DNA of 8,912 bases from Moraxellaceae bacterium (GTDB lineage: Bacteria; Pseudomonadota; Gammaproteobacteria; Pseudomonadales; Moraxellaceae), in the NCBI GenBank assembly GCA_014378805.1, contig JACMMY010000024.1, positions 1 to 8,912 of the forward strand, in the 5' to 3' direction. Below the pieces are notes generated by a model. The model saw nothing but the letters and a program-made list of their open reading frames with translations, was not told the DNA's origin and did not search any database. A program made the translations under genes and the position numbers. Each line of letters opens with the position of its first letter. Within the stretch, counting starts at the first letter, position 1. This document shows positions 1-6,111 of this stretch, in pieces.

Positions 1-269
1 AGAGTTTACAGGATTGGTACGGGAATTGGAAGTCTAACGCGCTATACGACTTTACTGCTAGCTTAGCTACGCCACAAACATCTAGCTGAAATTAGATACT
101 TTGAAACTTTACCTTACACAGATTCATTTATCAGCCTAATAATCAGGCAATATCATTTGGACAATAAGACATACTTAGAGTCGATTTAAGAGTAAAAAAT
201 ATATACAACACCGCACCATAAGATCTCATCGAAATAACAAACGAACTCAATCACTACTAGAAGAAACCT
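1..269. other. Left-edge intergenic region upstream of the ATPase gene
   Basis: No gene can be called here. The first 80 bases are about 45% G+C (36 of 80 by count), and the sequence then turns clearly AT-rich, so the edge of the acquired block probably lies near 80-90. Two plus-strand frames entering from the left could be tails of a gene outside the window: one stops at 35-37, the other at 87-89 (ending in ATPQTSS). I recognise neither and cannot choose between them. A minus-strand frame is also open over the same bases. Further right, a TGGACA (158-163) resembles a -35 box and TATATA (200-205) a -10 box, but they are not correctly spaced for each other, so no promoter is assigned. AGAAG at 259-263 is a modest ribosome binding site for the gene starting at 270. 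Confidence 0.5.
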
Positions 270-2471
270 ATGACACCTAAGATCCAAAAACTGAAAATAG
301 ATTTAGAAAACTGCTATGGGATTCGCAAGCTTGAACATACCTTCGACTTTTCAGAAAAGAATGTTGTCTCAATTTATGCACCAAATGGAACAATGAAAAC
401 GTCTTTTGCAAAGACTTTAGATGACTACAGCAAATCCATTAATTCTACCGATGAAGTATTCAAAGGTAGAGCCACTAAAACCGTAATTAATGATCAAAAT
501 GATACGGCTATACCCGCAGAAAACATATTTGTAATTAAGCCTTATATTCAGAACTATAAATCTGAAAAAATAACAACTCTTTTGGTAAATAAAGATTTAA
601 AAGAAAATTATGAAGCGTCTTTAAAATTGATTGAAGAGGAGAAGCTAGCTTTTTTCTCTAAACTAAAACAGCTCTCTGGACTGACAGGCAGAGGCAATTT
701 GATCGAACAAGAATTTCTTAAAGCTTTTGATCAAGACAATTTCTTTGATCTCCTACTCAACCTTGAGAATCAAATCAATACCACTGACGAGCACCCTTTC
801 TCTAATATAATATACTCCAAGATATTTGAAGATAAAATCTTAACCTTTCTAAATACTAAGCAATTCAAAAAAGATATCACAGAATACATTGAAAGGTACG
901 ACACTCTTATTCAATCGTCAAAATTCCTTCAAAAAGGCTTCAATCATTACAATGTTTCGGATATTCAAAAAAACCTAAAAAGTAATGGCTTCTTTAAAGC
1001 CAATCATTCTTTGAATCTACACAATAATACTGATAAAAAAAGTCAAACAATAAACAACGAAGACGACCTTCAGACGATCATTTCACAAGAAATTAATACT
1101 GTTTTAAATGACGATACAATTAAAACGAAATTCGATGAAATCGAAAAAAAACTTACTACAGCACAACTCCGTGAATTTAGAGATTATTTACTTGATAATA
1201 AAAATATTCTCCCAGAACTATCTAATATCGCCCAGTTCAGTAAAGAGATCTGGATATCGTATCTAGTAGAGCAAAAATCTTTATTTAACAGTCTACTTAA
1301 ACAGTATAAAATTAGTAAAACTGCAATTGAAGAAGTAATAAAGAAAGCAAAAGATGAGGAAACCGAATGGCTGGATGTCATTAGTATCTTTAATGATAGG
1401 TTCACAGTGCCATTCACACTGGAAATACAAAACCAAGATGATGTAATTTTGAAAAGCGAAGCTCCAAATATTAAATTCGTCTTCAATGATGTAAATCAGA
1501 ATGAAAAGATTGATATAGATAACGAAAATTTATTAAAAGTACTAAGCCAAGGAGAAAGTAGGGCTCTTTATCTTTTAAATATTATTTTTGAAATTAGAGC
1601 TCGAAAAAAATCAAATATAGAGACAATATTTATTATTGATGACATTGCAGATTCCTTCGACTATAAAAACAAATATGCAATCGTTGAATACATAAGTGAA
1701 ATTTCAGAAACCGCCATCTTTTCCCAAATAGTCTTGACCCATAATTTCGACTTCTTCAGAACTATTCAAAGTAGAGTTATCGGTGGCACATCTCAACGTA
1801 AAAACTCTTTCATAGCACAAAAACATATCGATCAAATTAAACTGACAAGTGGCGGAAATAAAACCACTACGAATCCATTCGAGCTTTGGAGAACGAAATT
1901 AAGTGACCCAATTGTCCTAGTCGCAACAATCCCTTTTATCCGAAATTTAGTTGAGTATCGAGAAGGAAAATCTTCAAATAACTACATGAAGCTTACCTCT
2001 CTTTTACATATAAAAAGCGACACAGCATCAATTACCGTATCTGATATTCAAACTATTTATAAGGATACAATTAATGAAGTTGATCTAAGTAGTTATCCTC
2101 AGGACAAAAAAATACTAGACATAATCTTTGAGGTTTCCGAAATTTTATATGGTCTCCAGAATGATGATAGCTTAAATCTTGAAAACAAAATTTCCTTGTC
2201 GATTGGGATTAGATTAAAAGCAGAAACACTAATGTGGTCAAAGATAACAGACAAGTCGCCTATTAAAGGGTCACAAACTGGCACATTATTCAATAAATTT
2301 AAAGGCGAACATAAAGGTAGTCCGACAGAAAGTGCGAATATAAAATTATGCGAACTAGTGAACCTAATGACTCCAGAAAACATTCACTTAAATTCGTTCA
2401 TGTATGAACCTATTTTAGATATGTCAAACGACCACCTAAAAGAACTTTATGGAAAGATTCGGCATATTTAA
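270..2471 (+). CDS. ABC/SMC-type ATPase with PrrC/RloC-like C-terminal domain, probable phage-defence protein
   Basis: A 733-residue soluble protein with no signal peptide or membrane segment. The ATPase is split as in Rad50/SMC/ABC proteins: a P-loop at residues 37-45 (APNGTMKTS), a long charged helical insert at about 100-380, an ABC signature LSQGE at 425-429, a Walker B ending in Asp457-Asp458 with a D-loop (ADSFD, 460-464), and a switch His491 (LTHNFDF). A separate domain follows from about 535 to the end. It contains Arg558-x3-Glu562 and His580, the order of residues reported for the anticodon-nuclease site of PrrC and RloC; that assignment is inference from motif layout. The P-loop lacks two consensus glycines (Ala37, Met42), and the Walker B catalytic Glu is Asp. 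The start is the first ATG after AGAAG at 259-263. The gene stands alone in AT-rich DNA with no type I restriction genes in view. Alternatively it may be another AAA_13-like abortive-infection ATPase whose C-terminus senses rather than cuts. Confidence 0.85.
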   Translation: MTPKIQKLKIDLENCYGIRKLEHTFDFSEKNVVSIYAPNGTMKTSFAKTLDDYSKSINSTDEVFKGRATKTVINDQNDTAIPAENIFVIKPYIQNYKSEKITTLLVNKDLKENYEASLKLIEEEKLAFFSKLKQLSGLTGRGNLIEQEFLKAFDQDNFFDLLLNLENQINTTDEHPFSNIIYSKIFEDKILTFLNTKQFKKDITEYIERYDTLIQSSKFLQKGFNHYNVSDIQKNLKSNGFFKANHSLNLHNNTDKKSQTINNEDDLQTIISQEINTVLNDDTIKTKFDEIEKKLTTAQLREFRDYLLDNKNILPELSNIAQFSKEIWISYLVEQKSLFNSLLKQYKISKTAIEEVIKKAKDEETEWLDVISIFNDRFTVPFTLEIQNQDDVILKSEAPNIKFVFNDVNQNEKIDIDNENLLKVLSQGESRALYLLNIIFEIRARKKSNIETIFIIDDIADSFDYKNKYAIVEYISEISETAIFSQIVLTHNFDFFRTIQSRVIGGTSQRKNSFIAQKHIDQIKLTSGGNKTTTNPFELWRTKLSDPIVLVATIPFIRNLVEYREGKSSNNYMKLTSLLHIKSDTASITVSDIQTIYKDTINEVDLSSYPQDKKILDIIFEVSEILYGLQNDDSLNLENKISLSIGIRLKAETLMWSKITDKSPIKGSQTGTLFNKFKGEHKGSPTESANIKLCELVNLMTPENIHLNSFMYEPILDMSNDHLKELYGKIRHI

Positions 2472-2484
2472 AAAATAGTTATAT

Positions 2485-2518
2485 GTTACCTAAAGATAGC
2501 GACTTATCTATAGGTAAC
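2485..2518. terminator. Hairpin terminator after the ATPase gene
   Basis: An 8-bp stem, GTTACCTA (2485-2492) with TAGGTAAC (2511-2518), continues after one A/A mismatch into a 5-bp stem (2494-2498 with 2505-2509) closed by a six-base loop. It begins 13 bases after the stop codon of the ATPase gene. The run of T expected of an intrinsic terminator is poor on the plus strand; on the minus strand a run of six T follows within about ten bases. It may therefore stop transcripts from both directions. Confidence 0.6.
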
Positions 2519-2560
2519 AATCCCCTTTAATCCGCGCCACAGTCTCATTCGCATGCTTTA
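2508..2560 (-). pseudogene. Fragment matching the 3' end of an alpha/beta hydrolase gene
   Basis: Positions 2525-2548 are identical over 24 bases, in the same orientation, to 4020-4043 inside the minus-strand alpha/beta hydrolase gene. Read on the minus strand the fragment gives ETVARIK, as in the intact gene, then runs into GDCYL and a TAG stop at 2508-2510. Upstream of the identical stretch the match weakens but stays codon-like: 9 of the next 16 bases agree, giving LKHANET against LEQPHET. It has no start codon and no room for a protein. It is either the decayed tail of a second hydrolase gene or a duplicated attachment-type sequence. Confidence 0.5.
2525..2548 (+). repeat. 24-bp direct repeat, copy 1 (partner at 4020-4043)
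   Basis: An exact direct repeat beginning CTTTAATCCGCG and ending CAGTCTCAT. The copies start 1495 bases apart and flank the DUF1851 and outer-membrane barrel genes. Identity stops abruptly on the left side of both copies and fades on the right. Copy 1 lies seven bases after the hairpin that follows the ATPase gene. Confidence 0.9.
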
Positions 2561-2588
2561 GTGATAGCTTGCTTTCTCTGGACTAGTA

Positions 2589-3107
2589 ATGCTAAAAAGC
2601 GCCATCACCCTGAAGACAAAGAGATACACAGTGACAATCAGCTGGTCAGACCTCCATTTCAGCCCGAATACCCAAGCCATCCACTCATTGGCGACATCTT
2701 GGCAATGGCTGCTGCCAAACGGATTCACACCCATTCTGTTTTCAATTCTGGGCGATATGTTCTTTCAAGAAGCCACCGAAGAAGTGTATTGGCTCAATAC
2801 AGGTACTGGTGAAGTGACGGTTGTCGCTAAGTCAGCGGAACATTTCAATGAATTGCTCGCCGCCGACGAAGCCAACAACTGGTTCATGCCTAATTTAGTT
2901 GAACAACTGCACGACGCAGGAAAAATTCCGACTGAAAACCAATGCTATACCTATGTCACGCTGCCGATATTTGCTGAAGGGAACTACGATATTGAAAATC
3001 TCAACCCTGTTCCAGCAAGTGAACACTTTGCAATGACAGGAGATTTACTAAAGCACCTTCAAGGATTGAAAGAAGGTGCGACAGTCAACTTTGCAATTGA
3101 AGATTAA
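2589..3107 (+). CDS. DUF1851 / T6SS-immunity Tdi1-type domain protein
   Basis: From the ATG this is 172 residues. The body, from about residue 40 (WQWLLP...FTPILFSILGDMFF) through VYWLNTGTGEV, NWFMPNLVEQLH, AGKI, CYTYVTLPIFAEG and EHFAMTGD to the end, matches my memory of the DUF1851 family. Part of that family is annotated as the C-terminal domain of the type VI secretion immunity protein Tdi1. It looks cytoplasmic, with no signal peptide or membrane segment. No effector, VgrG or other T6SS gene is in view, so an immunity role is only a family-level suggestion. The start is uncertain: the ATG at 2589 has a weak GGA upstream, while an in-frame GTG at 2631 is preceded by GAGA at good spacing and would give a protein starting MTISWSDL, about 158 residues, which may suit the family better. 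It is richer in G+C than the ATPase gene just upstream. Confidence 0.8.
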   Translation: MLKSAITLKTKRYTVTISWSDLHFSPNTQAIHSLATSWQWLLPNGFTPILFSILGDMFFQEATEEVYWLNTGTGEVTVVAKSAEHFNELLAADEANNWFMPNLVEQLHDAGKIPTENQCYTYVTLPIFAEGNYDIENLNPVPASEHFAMTGDLLKHLQGLKEGATVNFAIED

Positions 3108-3140
3108 TCATTTCAAAAGCGAATAACACCTGATATCAGT

Positions 3141-3146
3141 TATAAT
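3141..3146 (+). promoter_or_regulatory. Candidate -10 box upstream of the outer-membrane barrel gene
   Basis: A perfect TATAAT lies 65 bases before the ATG at 3211, in the gap after the DUF1851 gene. No good -35 hexamer is found at 16-18 bases (the sequence there is near AGCGAA), so the promoter may be weak or need an activator. It suggests that the barrel gene is transcribed separately from the DUF1851 gene. Confidence 0.4.
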
Positions 3147-3210
3147 CAAAACAACCTCACCAAGCGATTACTGGATACATTAACGCTCGTTTCTCACTAA
3201 GGATAAGTTC

Positions 3211-3915
3211 ATGATTAAAAACGTACTCGTTTGTTCTTTATTGGTTTGTGCAACGTCATCTGTTTTTGCGGAAACAGCAACAGCATCATCAAATGATCTT
3301 TTTCAAAATGCAGGGCTGAGTCTTAAAGCGGGAACAGGCGGGCTTGGGTTCGATTTAATGTATTCATTTGATCCGCGTTTCAAAGTTCGCAGTGGATTCT
3401 CAGGTCTGAATTATAGCCAGACCATCAACAAATCAGACATGACTCAAGATGGGACACTTCGACTAAATAACGTTGACCTACTTGCAGATTATCACCCTTG
3501 GTCTGGCGGCTTCCGCATCACAGGTGGGTTAAATGTATTAGACGTGAACTTTAAAGGTCATGCTGAAAAAACCGCAGGTGGATTTACGACTATTAACGGC
3601 ACGCCGTACTCATCCACCGAGGTAGGATCTGCAGATCTAGATGTCAAATGGAATGGTGCAAAACCTTACCTTGGAATTGGTTATGATGGATTCAACTCAC
3701 GTCAGAACGCGGGTCTGTTCTTTACTACAGATTTTGGAGTGGTCTTTTCTGGATCGCCGACAGTAAATCTAAAGACGACTTGTATCGCTTCAAATCCGTT
3801 GATCTGTAACAACATTGATCAAGATTCCAAAAAGCAGGAAGATCAATTGAAAAAGGATTTGCACTCAATTCAAGTGCTTCCCATTATCCAAGTTGGCGTA
3901 GGATATCGTTTCTAA
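3211..3915 (+). CDS. Uncharacterised outer-membrane beta-barrel protein
   Basis: A 234-residue protein with a clear Sec signal peptide: Lys at position 3, a hydrophobic core (VLVCSLLVCA), and a likely signal peptidase I cut after Ala20 (SVFA|ETA). The mature part alternates polar and hydrophobic residues in strand-like stretches rich in Gly and aromatics (LGFDLMYSF, VRSGFSGLNY, GFRITGGLNVL, PYLGIGYDGF, AGLFFTTDFGVVF). It ends in VGVGYRF, with the terminal Phe typical of barrels recognised by the BAM machinery. It matches a family I remember as hypothetical or outer-membrane proteins in beta- and gammaproteobacteria, with GSP-VNL plus a Cys pair (Cys189 and Cys198 here, likely a disulphide in a loop) and a charged helix before the last strand. 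It is OmpW-like in size but I do not see OmpW itself. AAGGA at 3199-3203 is a good ribosome binding site. Substrate and role are unknown. Confidence 0.75.
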   Translation: MIKNVLVCSLLVCATSSVFAETATASSNDLFQNAGLSLKAGTGGLGFDLMYSFDPRFKVRSGFSGLNYSQTINKSDMTQDGTLRLNNVDLLADYHPWSGGFRITGGLNVLDVNFKGHAEKTAGGFTTINGTPYSSTEVGSADLDVKWNGAKPYLGIGYDGFNSRQNAGLFFTTDFGVVFSGSPTVNLKTTCIASNPLICNNIDQDSKKQEDQLKKDLHSIQVLPIIQVGVGYRF

Positions 3916-3934
3916 TGAGATTAGAATAAAGATA

Positions 3935-3978
3935 TGCATCATCAAACGACTCAATTAATCGACTCGTTTGATGATGCA
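3935..3978. terminator. Bidirectional terminator hairpin between convergent genes
   Basis: A perfect 15-bp stem pairs 3935-3949 (TGCATCATCAAACGA) with 3964-3978, enclosing a 14-base loop. It sits 20 bases after the barrel gene stop and 16 bases beyond the hydrolase stop on the other strand, so it can end both transcripts. T-rich sequence follows it on the minus strand (TATCTTTATT) but not on the plus strand. Confidence 0.75.
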
Positions 3979-3993
3979 ATACGAGATAGAACG

Positions 3994-4812
3994 TTAAACC
4001 CCAAACCCCTTCACCACTTCTTTAATCCGCGCCACAGTCTCATGCGGCTGCTCCAGCGGAAACATATGACCGCCTTCGATGACTGAGTACGGAATGCCTT
4101 GCTGCTTCTGCAATCGCTGCGGAAAACCACGTTGATAGAAGATACTCTCGCTACCAGCAATCATATGCGCTGGCACTTTCGGCGCACGACGCGGCGATAA
4201 CCATAACAACGATGGATTGGTACGGAAAATCTCGACTTCCACGCTTTTCGGAATAGTCAACGTCACGCCACCTTCAGGCGCGTCTTTCAAACCATATTGA
4301 ATATACGCATCGAAGCAATCTTTATCGAACGACGCAAACATGCCTCGCGCCCGCAACTTCTCAGATGCCTGCTCACGACTATCCCAATGATCTCTGCGCT
4401 TTTTGGATAAAGCAGCAGGACTGCGTTTATCGTACTCTTTCGGTGCGAGATTCTTTGCCAGATGCATCATGAAGGAATACATGCCGCGAATCATCGGCGG
4501 ATCCATCATGATCAAACCGCTCATCAATTCAGGAATTTTATACGCCGCCATATAGCTGCACAAACCGCCCAACGAATGCCCAAGCGCAATCACGGGACGC
4601 GGATTGCCATTGGCATCAACCGCTTGGCGTTGAATACTCTCTATTACCTGATCACGAAGATTCGTCCAGTGATCATTGACGGGGAAACGTGGATCAACGC
4701 CAATGAGTGGCAAAGTGACGATATCGAAGTCGTCCCGCAGTTCATCAAACAATTTTTCGTAGACAGCTGATGGAATGCCATTGGCATGTGCAAAGTGAAT
4801 CAGTGGTTTCAT
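3994..4812 (-). CDS. Alpha/beta hydrolase
   Basis: A 272-residue cytoplasmic hydrolase of the alpha/beta fold. Near the N-terminus, FAHANG (7-12) gives the oxyanion-hole HxNG-type motif. The nucleophile elbow is GHSLGG (78-83) with Ser80. The catalytic His is His249 in EGGHMFP. The acid is not certain: Glu222 in AGSES lies where an Asp is usual. Residues about 105-165 are rich in Met, Lys and Arg and probably form the lid. The substrate cannot be told; such proteins are often esterases or lipases. The ATG at 4812 has only a weak GAAGA ahead of it. The gene lies 72 bases downstream of the S49 peptidase gene on the same strand, with a short hairpin in between, so partial read-through is possible. 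Part of its 3' end (4020-4043) is duplicated at 2525-2548. Confidence 0.88.
   Translation of the reverse strand: MKPLIHFAHANGIPSAVYEKLFDELRDDFDIVTLPLIGVDPRFPVNDHWTNLRDQVIESIQRQAVDANGNPRPVIALGHSLGGLCSYMAAYKIPELMSGLIMMDPPMIRGMYSFMMHLAKNLAPKEYDKRSPAALSKKRRDHWDSREQASEKLRARGMFASFDKDCFDAYIQYGLKDAPEGGVTLTIPKSVEVEIFRTNPSLLWLSPRRAPKVPAHMIAGSESIFYQRGFPQRLQKQQGIPYSVIEGGHMFPLEQPHETVARIKEVVKGFGV
4020..4043 (+). repeat. 24-bp direct repeat, copy 2, inside the hydrolase gene
   Basis: The partner of 2525-2548, identical over all 24 bases. It encodes residues HETVARIKE of the hydrolase, close to its C-terminus. The position at the 3' end of an intact gene is what one expects of an integration target, but no integrase is present in this window. 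Confidence 0.9.
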
Positions 4813-4850
4813 AACAGAATCTTCAGTGCAGTGTGCATGATCGCGAAATT

Positions 4851-4874
4851 TCCTCCCCCATTTACGAGGGAGGA
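4851..4874 (-). terminator. Short hairpin between the S49 peptidase and hydrolase genes
   Basis: A 7-bp stem pairs TCCTCCC (4851-4857) with GGGAGGA (4868-4874) around a ten-base loop. It lies ten bases after the S49 peptidase stop on the minus strand. The bases following it in that direction are only AAATTTCG, so as a terminator it is weak. CTCCC/GGGAG hairpins of this kind can also be short dispersed REP-like repeats; only one copy is seen here. Confidence 0.45.
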
Positions 4875-4884
4875 TTGGAAAAGG

Positions 4885-5907
4885 TTATTGCATTTCAGCG
4901 TGTGATTGAGAGGACAAATCAGCAAATGACAACTTCAACGAAGCCCCCAAACCCTGACCCATTGTTGTGCCCAAGCGACCCATGAGCTTATCAATTGAAC
5001 TATGTTCCACGCTGTAATCTACGGTGTCTTTCAATTTCAGCTCGCGCTTAAGACTACCGACATAACCCAGTTTATCCGCCAAGCCTAAGTCAATCGCTTG
5101 CTCACCGCTCCAAAACAATCCGGAGAACGTATTATCATCTATTTTTAGACGACTACCACGACCCGTTTTGACTGCTGCGATAAAGTGTTGATGGACATTA
5201 TCGAGCACAGATTGCACATGTGCTTTTTCAAAAGGATCCAGCGGTTTCGTCATGCTTAATATGGCTTTATGCGCACCTGCTGTCATCGTGCGATCTTGTA
5301 CACCAAATTTCTTAGCAAGTTCTTCTACGCCGTAATTCGGCATAATGACGCCAATAGAACCCACTAGACTTGATGGATTAACATAAATTTCATCAGCAGC
5401 AGAAGCGATATAGTACGCACCTGATGCGCCCATATCTCCGATCACTGCATAGAGTTTTTTGTCAGGATAGGTCGTTTTTAAGCGGCGCATTTCTTGCCAA
5501 ATTTCGTCTGATTCAACAGGTGAACCGCCAGGGGAGTTGATATTCAAAACCACAGCTTTACTTTGAGTCGCTTTAAACGCCGACTCTAATGCGCGGACAA
5601 TGTCATCGCTGTTTGCTGACTTCCCTTCACCAATCTCACCCGTAATATCAACCACAGCAAGATGCGGTGAAGACGAAGCACCTATACTTTCTTCAGTACC
5701 GCAACTTTTGGCGAGCACTGAAAAAAAAATCAACAACAAAACAAACCAGATGCTTTTAAAGAAAATACTCCAGCGACGCGCACGACGCTGCTCTTCAATC
5801 GAAGCCAGCAGGGTTTTTTCAAGCAAAAACCATTCTTTGCCAGTCGGCTGAGTTTGAGTGGAAGACTGTTGTTGCGGAAAATCTGGATTTGGAGGCCAAC
5901 TGGACAT
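4885..5907 (-). CDS. S49 family peptidase (SppA-like signal peptide peptidase)
   Basis: A 340-residue inner-membrane serine protease of the single-domain SppA type, expected to degrade cleaved signal peptides or membrane-protein fragments. A Gln/Pro-rich cytoplasmic tail (1-40) and a basic RRARR stretch precede one membrane helix (about 48-66), placing the catalytic domain in the periplasm. The substrate-strand motif NSPGGS is at 124-129. The nucleophile is Ser162 in GASGAYY and the general base Lys214 in AGAHKAILS, a complete Ser/Lys dyad in family order. The length suits single-domain SppA enzymes and is about half that of the two-domain E. coli SppA. AAGG, seven bases before the ATG, supports the start. 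It is divergent from the acyltransferase gene and upstream of the hydrolase gene. Confidence 0.93.
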   Translation of the reverse strand: MSSWPPNPDFPQQQSSTQTQPTGKEWFLLEKTLLASIEEQRRARRWSIFFKSIWFVLLLIFFSVLAKSCGTEESIGASSSPHLAVVDITGEIGEGKSANSDDIVRALESAFKATQSKAVVLNINSPGGSPVESDEIWQEMRRLKTTYPDKKLYAVIGDMGASGAYYIASAADEIYVNPSSLVGSIGVIMPNYGVEELAKKFGVQDRTMTAGAHKAILSMTKPLDPFEKAHVQSVLDNVHQHFIAAVKTGRGSRLKIDDNTFSGLFWSGEQAIDLGLADKLGYVGSLKRELKLKDTVDYSVEHSSIDKLMGRLGTTMGQGLGASLKLSFADLSSQSHAEMQ

Positions 5908-5970
5908 GAAACAACCTTTTTATAAAGCGGAATACGCATGAATAGATTTTAACGACAACAATGCTATAAA

Positions 5971-6008
5971 AGCGCTCAATTGTCTATGCTCATCCCGTTA
6001 AGAGCGCT
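5971..6008. promoter_or_regulatory. Inverted repeat between divergent genes
   Basis: AGCGCTC (5971-5977) pairs with GAGCGCT (6002-6008) across a 24-base spacer, and each arm contains the palindrome AGCGCT. T-rich sequence lies outside each arm. It lies in the 204-bp gap shared by the S49 peptidase and acyltransferase genes, where it could be an operator acting on both promoters or a terminator-like hairpin. No convincing -35/-10 pair was found in this gap. Confidence 0.35.
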
Positions 6009-6111
6009 ATTTTTCTGTCAATGTCCATGTGAAATATCCATCTAAATCGATATTTTTAATCATAAATGCACTGACTATTTCACACAGATTAAAATCAGCC
6101 AAAAATACGAG

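Noticed and set aside
10..75. tRNA-like stretch on the minus strand (TCGTATA, then TTAGACTTCCAA)
   Set aside because: It recalls part of a tRNA-Gly(TCC) anticodon arm, but the arms do not pair, no T-arm GTTCGA-type sequence follows, and no acceptor stem can be built.
1..89. Tail of a coding region entering from the left edge
   Set aside because: Two plus-strand frames (stops at 35-37 and 87-89) and one minus-strand frame are all open over these bases, and none has sequence I recognise, so no CDS is called.
1184..1486. 100-codon minus-strand frame
   Set aside because: It is antisense to the ATPase gene in AT-rich DNA and looks membrane-like only because it complements charged codons; no supporting signal.
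2561..2812. 83-codon plus-strand frame overlapping the DUF1851 gene
   Set aside because: It overlaps the DUF1851 gene in another frame and shows no family features; the DUF1851 frame holds the recognisable domain.
2589..3107. DUF1851 gene as antitoxin of the ATPase
   Set aside because: It lies on the same strand but is separated by a strong hairpin and a rearrangement scar, and differs in base composition, so co-operonic toxin-antitoxin pairing is not supported.
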